From: Owenia fusiformis
Taxonomy: Eukaryota > Annelida > Polychaeta > Sabellida > Oweniidae
Length of the DNA: 64,000 bases
Assembly (NCBI GenBank): GCA_903813345.2
Contig: CAIIXF020000003.1
Span: 32,613,151 to 32,677,150, forward strand
Direction of reading: 5' to 3'
The position numbers were made by a program, and so were the translations under genes. Each line of letters opens with the position of its first letter. The stretch's first letter is position 1. A model generated the notes under the pieces. It saw nothing but the letters and a program-made list of their open reading frames with translations. It was not told the origin of the DNA and made no database searches. Shown here piece by piece: positions 25,944 through 38,017 of this stretch.

Positions 25944-28900
25944 ATGATGAAGGTTGTTTTGGTTCTCGTACTGGTGGCTATTATTGTCGTTGCTGATGCA
26001 CACAAAAAAGGGAATAAAGGCAAGAAGAAGTGTGCTAAAAAATGTTCCAAAGTAGCAAGAGAACAAGTGAGAATATTTTAAAGTTTTGTCCAAAAACCGT
26101 GGGTCGAAGTTTATTGCAATTGAAGCAAAATAAAAGTCTTGGACCCATGATCATTTTAAAGTCGATCTAAAATGTTTTAAGAATCCTCATTAATGACAAA
26201 ATGTATTAATGTATAAAATATCAGTATTTCCTCGACTTTTTGTCTGACCTTGATAGCTTAACAATTTATAAAATAACCAAACTAAATGGACTTTGTCTTG
26301 TACTGTCACACCCTTGTTGATACAGCCCCCCATCCCACTTTGTAATGTATTTGGTCTAACATATTTATAAACAACCACATAAAATAATACATATATACAT
26401 ATGCATATATTTATATTTTCAGTATCGGGTTGAAATCGAAACACTCCAAGGCCAGTTGGACGCGGTAAGTAACAATAGATTGAATGACACGCAGCAATGT
26501 AGCTGGAAAGATCACATCTGACTATAATGATTAAGAAAAAAACAGTTTAATTTTTTTGTTCTACATTATTCTGTTTGGAATAAAATGACCCATCTTAATG
26601 CCTAGGTCATATTTGTTCCGCTTCATCGGTCGGCGCCCGACGATTGCAGTATTTTGTTCAAAACTGATTTCAGCTTGCTTCAAATTGACCATTTTTAAAA
26701 GAAGGTGTATGTAGAGGTTCTCAGGAGTTTATATCTGACCTCAAAGGATTTGTATCGATATGGTGAACTTTTTGAACACACGTTTCTCTTAAACCAGTCA
26801 TCAAAAAAAATTTACACGTCGATTTAATGGTCATCTTTTGAATGGTGACAATATAATTTGAAATATATATATATATAGACCATATACTTTCATCTATATT
26901 GTTTTAGAAAACACATCAAACACTTGTTTTGTTCTTGGTAGCATGTTTCCAGAGTGAAATGAAACATCTTTCCGAACCTCATTGGAACAAAACGACATAA
27001 ACACAAGGTGTTTAGGTCTCTCAATATTGTAATTGTACAAAGAAAAGTTTGGTTGATTTCAAAAAAGTATATTGTTCATGAAATAAAAGGTTTATCTTAA
27101 TTTTTATCTATTTTGGGTTTTTGTTTTAATTTTTGAACACTTTTTGTTGAATCAACCAAAATTCCCTTTGTCTAACTATAATATTGAGAGGTCTAAGAAA
27201 ATATTGTATATGCCATTTTGTTCCAACTGCAAGGTTCGGAAAGATATTTTATTTCATTCTTAAAGAGTCACTATGCCATAGGACAGCACAATCAAGACCC
27301 CTCTGGACTTTTTTGCATATTGAGTTTCACCACATAATACCCAAATCCCCCTCTTTCAGTGTTAATTTTGCGATTGTGTTGGCCGGTCTAATTATTTTCG
27401 AAGAAATTAATTCAATCTAAAATTTGAATATTCTGGGGAAGTACTCCTGTTATCTGATTGGTCGTTGAATTTGTTAATCATAAACCTGATTGGGTCCCTG
27501 GTTCAAGGCGTTTGTGGGCGCTTGTGTGACTCAATGGGGATTCCCCTCGATAGCCGAGGAATCGATTGTGTTTGATTCTGGAGTTTGGCTGTTCTGTTGA
27601 TTATTTCTGATATTTCGGCAATAATATACCCAAAAGTTAATCTCAAGATATATCCATGGTATGTGAGATATTATATGAGCAATAACAAAAGGGCATCATT
27701 GATTGTCTGGGGGAGAAACCTGTGGCATAATGCATCTTTAAGAATTGGTAGAAAGGAACAAAAAACAATTGCACTTAAGAACAAAAAAATGTTAACAAAA
27801 ACATTTATATAAAATACATATATTTTCGCATTAAAAATTGTTGTCGATCAGTCAACATTACATAAAGGACTGTGTTTTTCACAGAATGTTTTCATTGGTT
27901 GGTTTAAGAGAAAAAACATTGTTATATTCAGTTGACCGTATCGATGCCAATCCTATGATATTTGACCTTCAATTTTGACTAAATCGGCCGATGAATTGGG
28001 GCATATGTGACCTAGGCATTAGTTACAACGATAAAACGAAAGAAATGAGAATAGATGAAGCCGGGTACAGATTTTGACTGTAAAAAGAGTTTTATGCAAT
28101 AAACCATATTGTCCGTAAATTAAATGTTTTTTTTCTTTTCTTATGTAATAGACTCACCTATATAACTACGTTTGGATTATCAAAAAGTGCATATTGTGCA
28201 TTGAGCTTGCTAATGTTTTGTAATATGGATTTCTTGGTCTCCTATAAGCTCATTATTAATAATGTGTATATATATTGGCAGGCTGACGCTGAAATCTCTA
28301 ACTTGGAAAGTGAATTTGCAGGGGTAAGCGACAATATGATAATAATTAATAAAATACATCAATGTCCTCATGTCAGTTATAACATGAATTACTAGTATTT
28401 AAAAAGAGTACGAGGGTTGTCCCAGAAGTAATACACTGCTCTAACTTCATGAATACTTAATATTTTTTGTATGAAAGTTTCAGTGAATGATCTTTGGAGA
28501 TATTTTGATTGCTCTTCAAACTTTCATTTCGATTGATAATACCATGTTGTTGTTATAATAAAATCAAGTTGGTGAGTTTGGGTAGGGTCGGGCAGGTTTT
28601 TTGTCATGTGGCAGGTAATAAAAATTTGAAGATATGAACTAATTAATCGTCAAATACCATTTTGTGTAGCTATAATCAGTATTCTTTATATAAATAAAAA
28701 AAATATGAAAATAAATTTCACTAGTTACTAAATTATTAGTAGCATCTCTTTGATTTAATGGATATATATTTACAGTATCAGGCTGGAATCGAAACACTTG
28801 AAGGTGAGGTGAACTTGGTAAGTAACAATGATCAGTAACAGTTTTGACTTTAATAAGAGTTTCATGCAATATACCATTTTGTTCAAAAATTAGATGACTT

Positions 28901-31900
28901 TTCTTTTCATATATGATAAACTGACCTACATAAAAACGTTCGAACTATCAACATTTCAAAAGTGCATATTTTGCCTTGAGCTTGCTAATGTTTTGTAATA
29001 TGGATTTCTTGGTCTCCTATAAGCTCATTATTAATAATGTGTATATATTGTATATATTGGCAGGCTGACACTGAAATCTCTAACTTGGAAAGTGAACTTG
29101 CAGGGGTAAGCGACAATATGATAATAATTAATAAGATACATCAATGTCCTCGTGTCAATTATAACATAAATTACCAATATTTAAAAAAATTATATTTATA
29201 CATTGATTGAGTTTAAAGCTAATTTTTGGTAATTTTGGTTAATGATTGAGTCAGTAATATTCATAAAAATCTCATTAAATGATGTGCTTATATTTTCAGC
29301 ACATGGCTACGATCGATGAACTAAACGCTAACTTGGCTACGGTAAGTAACGATTTAATGAATGACACGCATAATTGTAACCCAATATTAAGTTCAAATCT
29401 AGTTATGATGGTAAAACGTGGAAATGTTATATTCTATGTTGTTTGGAATAAAATGATTTATTTGTTAAACGATACACTCATCTATCAGACCGTGTTTTTA
29501 TTGCACATAATTTATTTATCTTTAATTTCCATAAGCATAAAATAGACGAAATGTTTTAAAAAGGCCGGTAATATTCATCAATGTACACTCCCCTCCATAA
29601 GTTTGGCAACCTTTTTTCCCCCATTGAACTACGTGTTAAAGCCTCTTTACCTTTGAATTTTTATTTACTTAACCTGCGATGAAAATACTTTTACTATTGA
29701 TGGAAACGTAATTTCACTTTAATTCCAATACCTCCAAATTTTCTCAATTTTTTTCCTTAATTACATTAGGTCGAAAATTGATGATGAATTTGATGAATTT
29801 TTGAAAATCGACATTCCCATGTTAACCAATGGGAAATGGTAGGTTTGCCGCAAGTCATATGACAGAATATCCATCCATCCGAGTCCTTGCAAAAAATACG
29901 TGTTAGGCAGGTAATTGAATTTGCTAACTTTATTTAACAAAAAATTGATATGTTTCTTCAGGTTCAACAAAGTTATAGGGCTTTAAAGTCAAAATTGTTT
30001 TTCAAAAAACCTCTCCCATTGAAATAACACAGGAGGCGAAAAATTATTTTCAAAAATGACTTTGAAGCGCTGTAACTTTAATATTCATCAAATAAACTAA
30101 ACACTCAGTGTTCAAAAAGTTAGATAATTCAATTTTCTATATGAAAATATTTTTTGCTGAATCTTTTACTGAAAAGATATCCTGATTTCTGATTTGCCCC
30201 GAACCCTCCATTTCCCATTGGATTACATGGGAATGACGATTTTCAAAAATTCATCAAATTTATCATCAATTTTCGACCTATTGTAATTGAGGAAAAAAAT
30301 TGAGAAAATTTGGAGGTATTGGAAATAAAGTCAAGTTACGTTTCCATCAATATTATAAGTTATTTCAACGCCGGTTAAGTAAATAAAAATTCAAACGTAA
30401 ATAGGCTTTAACACGTAGTTCAATGGAGAAAAAAGGTTGCCAAACTTATGGAGGGGAGTGTATATATGTATATATAGTGATCGATTTGCATGGCCCACCC
30501 TGTATATACTGTACTACACGTTTTTATATATTTACTATACTACAACATATTAAATAATCACACTGTGCCTAGTCGAAATATGTGGATTCAGTCGCACATG
30601 TTATGTATCATAAGCTCAAAACTTTAACAGCAAATCGAGGTAAGTGATTCCAGAGTTTCTACTTACCTTTGTGTCTTGAAATCCTGCAAACATATTCAAT
30701 ATTATAGCTATATAGTTGACAATACAGAAAAGTCTCAGCTACAACATTTATGTTATGGCGAAGATATTTGAACAACATTCGTAAACGAAAACCTAACATA
30801 TACGGAAAATGCCGATTTCAATAAGTAACAGGTCCATCAATCCACATGATACATCATACAAGTAGTTAAATTGTTTTTTCAAAACGGATATTTCATACCA
30901 CAACCCCAAAAGTATTATAAAAAGCGATGGATTTGTAGCTTACTTTACACAAACATATTGAGAAACATGAAATAATTACTTGAATTTTCTATTCTCCATT
31001 ATCACAGGCTGGTATCGAAAAATTTGTCCGCTGTGACAGAGCGTGCTATTTTGCATAGAAACACTAAGAAACCCACACAATTTATTTTTTTACTCTTATG
31101 TTTCGCTATACCAAAGAAAGTTTCTTACTCCATGCAATGGGTATATCATTTGCGGGTAACTTTAACTTTTGTTTGAAGTCCAACAACGCTAAGAGTAAAA
31201 GCTATTGAAAACGGCTCCGGGGTATCATACTCCAAAATGTACCATTTCGTTTATTTCTTTTTAATGGTACAATATAGTGACACGATAATATTTACATATG
31301 TTTTCAGCATAACTCTGAAGGTATTAATGATATCTTGATGTATTGGGTATTTTTAATATTTTTTATAAAAAATAATGTTTACATTTTTGTCAGCTGTGAC
31401 GGAGCAGTTTTAACTGTGAACTACGTTAAGAATTTAAGATTCAAATTATACCTTTTAAAAGTACCCTTACAAGAGAGAACGCCACAAATCACTTTCCTAA
31501 ATTATGACAAGTAGCCTCTGGGAGATCTGGGGTAATGTAAATCTGAGATATAAAAACGACCACTCTTAGTATTTTTCGGAGGTTTGTACTGAAATCAACA
31601 TGAATCAACATGGTGTAAACCTAACATAATATTTCTAATACGTTTTCGCCAAGACGTCTTGGAATGTCACGTGTAGTGTAAATTGTTACGCGGAATATGG
31701 CATACATTCATGGTTGCGCGGTATTTGTGATACGGGTGAATATGCCATACTCACCTGCAGTATATGGCATATTCCGCAGATGAGTATGCGATATTCCGCA
31801 GTGAATATGTGATGCATTGAATTCAGTGAATACCCGATACTCACCTTCAGAATATGTCATACTCACTTGCGGAATATGCCGTATACAGCAGGTGGATATG

Positions 31901-34900
31901 ACATATTCCGCAGTTGAAAAACGTGATACAGAAAGACTTGGTTTGATTGGTTGCGAGAATCGACTCTGTATGTAAAACTACCCTTGATTACCAATACTGT
32001 CAGTGCGTCGAGTACTAATATATGAATCCTGGATTGATTGGGTAAGTTTATTACGTGAGATTGGCGAGTGATACTTCTGCATACGTTGATGTATTCCTTA
32101 AATTGTACTGTTGATTCAGTAATCATTATAATAATTTATAAAGTTTTACTTGTTCGTTCAATCGATGCAATTGACAATTGCATACTTCCGTATCACGTTC
32201 TCATTGGTTAGTGTGTATGCCATATACCGCAGGTGAATCTGTCATACACCGCAGGTGAATATGGCATATTCGTTGCGTAATATGGCATATTTTTGTATCG
32301 TGTTTACCGTACCGCGTAACATAAATAGGGCTAATATGAATTATTTATTCGAAATAGCGACACAGACATCCTGCATTTCGACAGATGTATAACCTTCTAC
32401 CACATAATATTACTGTATATAAGTTACCATAAAAAATGACCATGTCAGGTGATGGATCCACAGTAGGCACAACGAAAGGCAAATACCCTATACTGAAATA
32501 AAGTTGACTATCATTTTCATGAGTTACCATGCATAACTTGGATTACAGTACAAACTGAGAAAAGAAGCTTAAAGAGTGGTCGTATATGCATCTCAGAATT
32601 TGAATTGTGTACTTTTATTCCGTTTTATTTTTCAGAATACTTTACGAAAGAGATTTGATACGCTCCCTCCTCTAACGTGTAGTTATAAAGAGATATATTA
32701 TAAATCTAAATTCTTAACGTATTTCAGATTTGAAACTGCTCCGTCACAGCGGACAAAAAATTTAAACATTATTTTTTATAAAAAAAATTAAAAATACCCA
32801 ATACATAAAGATCTCATTAATACCTTCAGAGTTATGCTGAAAACATATGTAAATATTATCGTGTCGCTATATTGTACCATTAAAAAGAAATAAAAGACAT
32901 CGTACATTTTGGAGTATGATACTCCGACGCCGTTTTCAATAGCTTTTACTCTTAGCGTTGTTGGACTTCAAACAGAAGTTAAAGTTACCCGCAAATGATA
33001 TGTTCATTGCATGGAGTCAGTAATTTTCTTTGATATAGCAAAACATATGAGTAAAAAATAAATTGTGAGGATTTCTTAGTGTTTCTATGCAAAATAGCAC
33101 GCTCCGTCACAGCGGACAATTTTTTCGATACCAGCCTGTGATTATAAGGTAAATCTATGTCAAATTATATATACCTTCTCACAGCTGTGACCTATGATAA
33201 AACTGGTCAGGTGAACTCGTTTATCAATTTGTCGTACCAATATCATGGAATGTGTGTTTACATCGTAGCTACGAGTTCAATGAATCAATGAAATACACGG
33301 ATGGGTCTTTTGATTATTTAAACAAAAAAGTACAGAGGTATGAACTTATGAATGATACATAACATGTGAAGGTGTTACGCGGTAAACACGATACAAATAT
33401 ATGCCATATTCCGCGTAACACAGGACTGAATGCACGGATTTCGACTAGTCACAGTTAAATCAGATAACGGCACTACCCTGCATGCTAATGAGATAAACAC
33501 TGTGTAGCAAACGGCAGGAGGGTTATTTCGCATATTTCCCAGTTATAAGTCTACCTCGATGAATTATGAATGGACATTTTTGCTATAATTTGCAATAAAT
33601 TTTAGGACATAAAAGAGCAATATGTTGCTGATGGAATGCCTCTGTTCCAAATGAATTTGTCAATTCGAAAATGCTCATTCCTAATTTATTGAGATGGATT
33701 TTAGTGTCGCATGCCAACAATTATTCCAATGTTTTGCTTATCACGATGCAAACCAAGTGGTGATTAGTGGCTTTAATATTTTACTATTGTTAGTTATGTT
33801 CATCAGATATTTACAGTTATATCCAGTTAACATGTACAAGCATGTATCTGTATACTTCATGTACTTATAGTGATTATTGATTAAACATTTATATTACAGG
33901 CTCAGGATTCTGTTAGTGCTAATGATGCAGAAATTGCCGAGCTAACAGCAAAGACGCTACAAGTAAGATATAAAACATTTGAAATATATATTAAGGCCCG
34001 GTCACACCGCCTAAACGTTGCTGGAGCGTTCCTTGAACGTTAAAAAAAATCATCAACGCTCGTAAACGTTCACCACCGTTTAACAAAAGTTGGCATCCGT
34101 TAAAGCAACGCTGTAAACGCTCGGCCAACGCGGATGTTTCTCGAGTGGCCATCCCAACGCTCCAAAAGTTTTGAGCTGCTCAAAATATTGCGAGCGTTGA
34201 AAAAGGGACAATTTTACGCCCTGGCAAAGTTTATCACCGCTCCACCAACGCCCAGTCAAAGTTTGGCACCGCTAGACGCAAGTTCGTGGACGCTTGAATC
34301 CGCTAGACCAACGCAGAAAACTTAAACGCTGGACCACCGCTGCTTCGCCAGCGTTGCCCGGGCGGCGATTAAACGTTGCACAAACGTCGGTGGAGCGGTT
34401 GTTAGCGTTTTATCAGCGTGCATGGGGTTGTTGGAACGGTGTCGGACGTCGTCGCAGCGTTCCATGGCGGCGATGAACTTTGCTTTGGCGTTGGTATAGA
34501 GGTGTCGGAGCGGGACCAGAATTTGGCTATAAATACGTGGAGAAATGCACCACTGTGTAGAACACTGTGGAGACACTTGTGCATTTTACATTTGATATAT
34601 ATTCATGTCTAGCATTTCAATTTTTTGCATTGTAAATTCCTAAATTAAGCGCTCAAAGTTTGTGATTTTGGATTTTAAAAAGGTGAATTATGCGATTTTT
34701 GTTTTTCATTAAATGTTAATACAAATAGACTTTTACTGAGACCTTTATTCAAATATAGTATATACCTAGTGTTTTCACGTCAAGCAATTCAATAAATTAT
34801 CTGTGAATTTTCTGCGCAGCTTGAAAAATGTTGCACTCGTCATGGTATTATACAAAAAGTTGATGCGCGCACAGCAATGCAAAAATTTGTCATGCGTCAT

Positions 34901-36246
34901 GATTATTCTTTTGCTGTAAATGTTATTTGACATTGTTAAAGCAATTTGAACGTAAATCGGTTCCAAGTAATGGAAATGCAACGATTAAATTGTGATATGT
35001 TTGTTTGAAATGATATGAGCGATTATTAAAGAAAATTGTAATGTTATTCATTCTTAATGTCATATTACATTAATAGAAGCACTTTAGATTTAAAACATTT
35101 CTTCTTTAATCCTTGAAGGACTTTTGTTAAAGTTACAAATTCCAATAAAGGTCTTTACTCTTAAACACTTCCCACTTGAAATAATTTCCCAGTAGTCAAA
35201 CGCGATATGCTGCTAAACCAACGCTGCTGCTATTTATACCCCCGCCGAGGCAACGTTCTCATGCGCAGAACGCCGCTATACCAACGCTCGCATTACCGCT
35301 AAACAAACGCTAGCTACCGCTCGCAACCGCTTAACCAACGCTAAAGCAACGCCGGCTTTAGCGGTGCACCGCTAAGCCAACGCCCGTGTTTTTGTTTTTT
35401 CCCCCATTTTGTGCGCGTTGACGAGCGTTGATGAATTTTTTCAACGTTCAAGGAACGCTCCAGCAACGTCCGGGCGGTGTGACCGGGCCTTTAGCTAAAG
35501 AATTTACCGAACGAAGCTATAAAGTAACAGTAAATGTAAAGTCAATCTAAGCTGCTCAGAAATTAGAAAGATGGTCGAATACTCTTCAAATAATTTGATT
35601 ACAACCTTAGAGCATCTTCGGCTATCTCCGGCGTATTAACGGTATACTTGGTTGCAGCACTTTTGATGCTCTTCAAAAACGGTTTATTTAGATTTTAGAA
35701 AGAACCCCGCATGAGCATTGCCCTCAGCGTTAGAGCACAAAGTACATTAATATTGTGCTCGGAATAAGAAAAAAGTAGATATACATTTCAAAGGCAATAT
35801 AAATGTACGTATTTCAAGACTAAAAAATAAGCAAGTGATCACAGTGCAGTCTTACCAGTATGCGAAAATATGCATACATATTTTTGTTTTTGGATTGGCT
35901 ATTATAATGTGCGGACTCTTGTATTTTGATGCCTTTCTGTCATTTCTTTTGGCCTCTGTTACTTTCAAATAACCAACAATAATAGTATGGCACAACGGGT
36001 AAGGTTTATAGAAAACGAATACTAACCCCCCAAAAAACATAATAACCAGAAAAGTAATATTGTCATTTATAGCCGTGTCACATCTGTGGGGAAAGTTTGG
36101 ACACCGTTACTGGCGAGGTCACTAAAATTGACTGTAACGAAGATACGTTGAAATGCTTGGACACTACAACTGCCTCTGATAATCAATGCCGATTAGATGC
36201 GACAGAAACTAAATGGGAAATCGTAAATGGCCTCGTATCTGCATAA
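25944..36246 (+). CDS. Small secreted coiled-coil protein built from 14-residue exons (8 coding exons)
   Basis: Joined exons: 25944-26066, 26423-26464, 28282-28323, 28776-28817, 29064-29105, 29300-29341, 33900-33962, 36073-36246, all in phase 0, giving about 189 residues. Exon 1 encodes a signal peptide (MMKVVLVLVLVAIIVVADA) and a lysine-rich segment with two cysteines. The next five exons are each exactly 42 bases, 14 residues, with Ile5, Leu8 and Leu/Val/Phe12; the seventh is 63 bases. These are two and three heptads, so every exon keeps the coiled-coil register. The last exon encodes a tail beginning PCHICGE with five cysteines. I know no family for this protein. I infer a secreted disulfide-linked coiled-coil oligomer. 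A non-coding first exon probably ends at 25590. Further 42-base exons may have been missed in the long introns. Confidence 0.82.
26744..27954. mobile_element. TIR element, copy A, with a nested TTAA insertion
   Basis: The ends share TATCGATATGGTGAAC and its inverse, followed by TCTCTTAAACCA and its inverse. A shorter relative is at 36596-37204. Copy A is longer because a second element sits inside it at 27264-27737. It lies in intron 2 of the coiled-coil gene. The precise outer ends and target duplication are uncertain. Confidence 0.75.
27264..27737. mobile_element. Nested MITE with TTAA target duplication (474 bp)
   Basis: TTAA is present on both sides (27260-27263 and 27738-27741). The ends are imperfect inverses: AGAGTCACTATGCC and AGATGCATTATGCC. 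The related element at 36596-37204 has the uninterrupted site (CATTCTCAAGAATTGG near 36970), which confirms the insertion. TTAA duplications occur in piggyBac and Kolobok elements; there is no transposase to decide. Confidence 0.85.
28065..29180 (+). repeat. Segmental duplication carrying a 14-residue exon
   Basis: About 28070-28395 and 28845-29175 match over exon and flanking intron, including the shared ATGTTTTGTAATATGGATTT block and the donor GGGGTAAGCGACAATATG. The exons at 28282 and 29064 differ at only three or four bases. The coiled coil thus grew by recent internal duplication. Confidence 0.85.
29586..30460. mobile_element. Mariner/Tc1-type MITE (875 bp, TA TSD)
   Basis: Starts CACTCCCCTCCATAAGTTTG and ends with the exact inverse, flanked by TA. 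The arms match for about 265 bases, with a loop of about 350 bases. End sequence and TA duplication are typical of IS630/Tc1/mariner relatives. Intron of the coiled-coil gene. Confidence 0.88.
31003..33140. mobile_element. Foldback element with CACAGGCTGG ends (TSD attat)
   Basis: Arms of about 410 bases (31003-31414 and 32726-33140) are inverses, starting CACAGGCTGGTATCGAAAAA. The 5-base duplication ATTAT flanks them (30998-31002 and 33141-33145). GTCCGCTGTGAC(G/A)GAGC lies near the outer end of each arm, and a diverged copy lies at the inner end. A different MITE is nested inside at 31684-32321. A CAC start with a 5-base duplication recalls Transib-type elements, but no transposase is present. 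Confidence 0.85.
31684..32321. mobile_element. MITE with TGTTACGCGG termini, copy 2, nested (638 bp, TSD taaat)
   Basis: Starts TGTTACGCGG and ends CCGCGTAACA, flanked by TAAAT on both sides (31679-31683 and 32322-32326). Its interior is the inverse of copy 1 at 12203-12833, with the same CACCTGCGGAATATG-type motifs. It is inserted inside the foldback element at 31003-33140. Confidence 0.9.
33373..33420. mobile_element. 48-bp remnant of the TGTTACGCGG MITE
   Basis: Begins TGTTACGCGGTAAACACGA and ends CCGCGTAACA, so it keeps about 41 bases of one end and the terminal repeat of the other. I see no target duplication. It looks like an internal-deletion derivative. Confidence 0.8.
33994..35490. 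mobile_element. GC-rich Harbinger-like MITE full of AACGCT motifs (1497 bp, TSD TTA)
   Basis: Starts AGGCCCGGTCACACCGCC and ends with the near-exact inverse, between TTA on each side (33991-33993 and 35491-35493). The outer arms include GCTGGAGCGTTCCTTGAACG and its inverse. Both GC-richer subterminal parts hold dozens of copies of CCAACGCT / AACGCT in alternating orientation. The TTA duplication fits PIF/Harbinger. It lies in the last intron of the coiled-coil gene. Confidence 0.82.
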
Positions 36247-36440
36247 TGGAATATCGTCTTAAACCATTTTAAATGCTTCTTATGGACAATAACCATATAA
36301 AGATCGTTAGATCCAATAATTCATTGCACAAATCAAAGAAGTAATTTAACTCCGTAGCATCAAAACAAATGTGTTCGAAGTGCGATGAATTCTTGGAGAT
36401 TACTCAACCAAACAAAGTTTCATGTAGAAGTAAACGGAAT

Positions 36441-36452
36441 TAAACTAAATCA
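36441..36452 (+). promoter_or_regulatory. Polyadenylation signal of the coiled-coil gene
   Basis: An AATAAA within AAAAATAAATAG, about 200 bases past the stop at 36244-36246. Confidence 0.45.
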
Positions 36453-36595
36453 GAAAAATAAATAGACTGCAAAGAAACTGATGATTATTGTTTGTTTTTT
36501 ACAAAATATCACGATTGTGATCTGTAGAATCAAATCTCAAAATAGTTCAGGCAACGCAGTGTTTCATGGTCAGAATCACTGGACTGTGACACATA

Positions 36596-37204
36596 AAGGA
36601 GTAGTATCGATATGGTGAACTTTTTGAACACGCGTTTCTCTTAAACCAGTCATCAGAACATTCTGAAAATTTTACACATCGCCAATTTAATGGTCATCTT
36701 TTGGATGGTAACATTATAATTTGAAATACATTCATATACTTTTCTCTATATTGTTTTAGAAAACACGAGGCACTTCTTTTGTTCTTGGTATCATATGTTC
36801 GGAATGAAATGAAACATCTATCCGAACCTCATCGGAACAAAACGACATAAAAGTTTTTGCATACTTATTGTAAAATCAACCCAAATTTCCTTTGTGAGGT
36901 TATTGAGAGGTCTAAGAAAATGTATATGCTATTTTGTTCCAACAAGGTTCGGAAAGACAATTTATTTCATTCTCAAGAATTGGTAGAAAGGAACAAAAAA
37001 CAAAAAACAATTTCACTAAAAAACAAAAAAATGTTAACAAAAACAGTTAATATATAAAATATATATAAATATTTTTTGCATTAAATTGTTGCCAATCGGT
37101 CAACATTACATAAAGGACTGTGTTATTTTAACAAAATGTTTTCAATAATTGGTTTAAGAGAAAAACATTGTTGAATTCAGTTCACCATATCGATACCTAT
37201 CCTT
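36596..37204. mobile_element. TIR element, copy B (empty-site relative of 26744-27954)
   Basis: Has the same TATCGATATGGTGAAC ends and shares long blocks such as CATTACATAAAGGACTGTGT with copy A. It lacks the nested TTAA element. It lies just past the coiled-coil gene. Confidence 0.8.
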
Positions 37205-38017
37205 TGGCTAATTTGTTGCAAGAGCCAAAAATGACTTTATGAGTTAGTGTTTTACTGGTTTTCTATTAATAAACTTCTCAAATCTAAATTATAATCTAAA
37301 TTATAGTCTAATTTTGACTACAGTTATTGGATAACCTTCTTCAAATTGTACCAAATTGTAGGCTAATAAATTCAAATTCGGCCATTTATTTAGTCCAAAT
37401 ATGTTAACATCTCTTAGAAAAATTGGCCTGAACAATTCTGACATCAACAATACGTACATCTTTTATTAAGCAAAAACATTCTATGTTTGCTCATAGCAGT
37501 TTGCAGACCTCCCTGTAAGGACATTTTTCGTCATATTTATCATTTCGTCATATTTTTGTGAAATTACATACACACGATTGATTGCAAGATAAACAAAAAA
37601 ACAACATGTAGTCTGCACATTTTCACAAGTGACTGCACTGATTTCGATCAACCATCACCTCCATTTTAATAGTGTCTTCTGTGGAGTACCACTAAGCCAT
37701 CATTGTTAGTATTGGCCAAAATACCCTAATACGTCACTTCCGCTGAATAGGAAAAGGTAGTTCTAAAAAATGAATGTAGTCCCAACACCATTGTGATACT
37801 GACTCAAAATTGGCAAAAAATGGCTTTGGTTTTAAATTCCAACTTGAAGTTATAAAATTGTGAATTAAAGTGTACTCAATTTCCTTGATTTTGAAAATAA
37901 CTGTTCATCTGTTGTGAAATATAGAATGCATATATAATATTTTGGCTGTATAACGTGATGTATCAGATGTATCATGACAAAGGCTTACCTATGTGTGAAT
38001 ACATATTATTATTTACA
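37205..38017. other. Intergenic stretch, nothing recognised
   Basis: AT-rich sequence between two inverted-repeat elements. No gene or repeat seen. Confidence 0.35.

Noticed and set aside
31003-31030. CAGGCTGGTATCGAAA at the edge of the foldback element as an interrupted 14-residue exon (it resembles the exon at 28776)
   Set aside because: The same sequence is the terminal inverted repeat at the other end (33110-33140), and the 5-base duplication ATTAT lies directly outside it. It belongs to the element, so the likeness is probably chance.
34134-34612. Several overlapping open frames around 34.1-34.6 kb
   Set aside because: They all fall in the GC-rich AACGCT-motif MITE, where stops are rare on every frame because of base composition.
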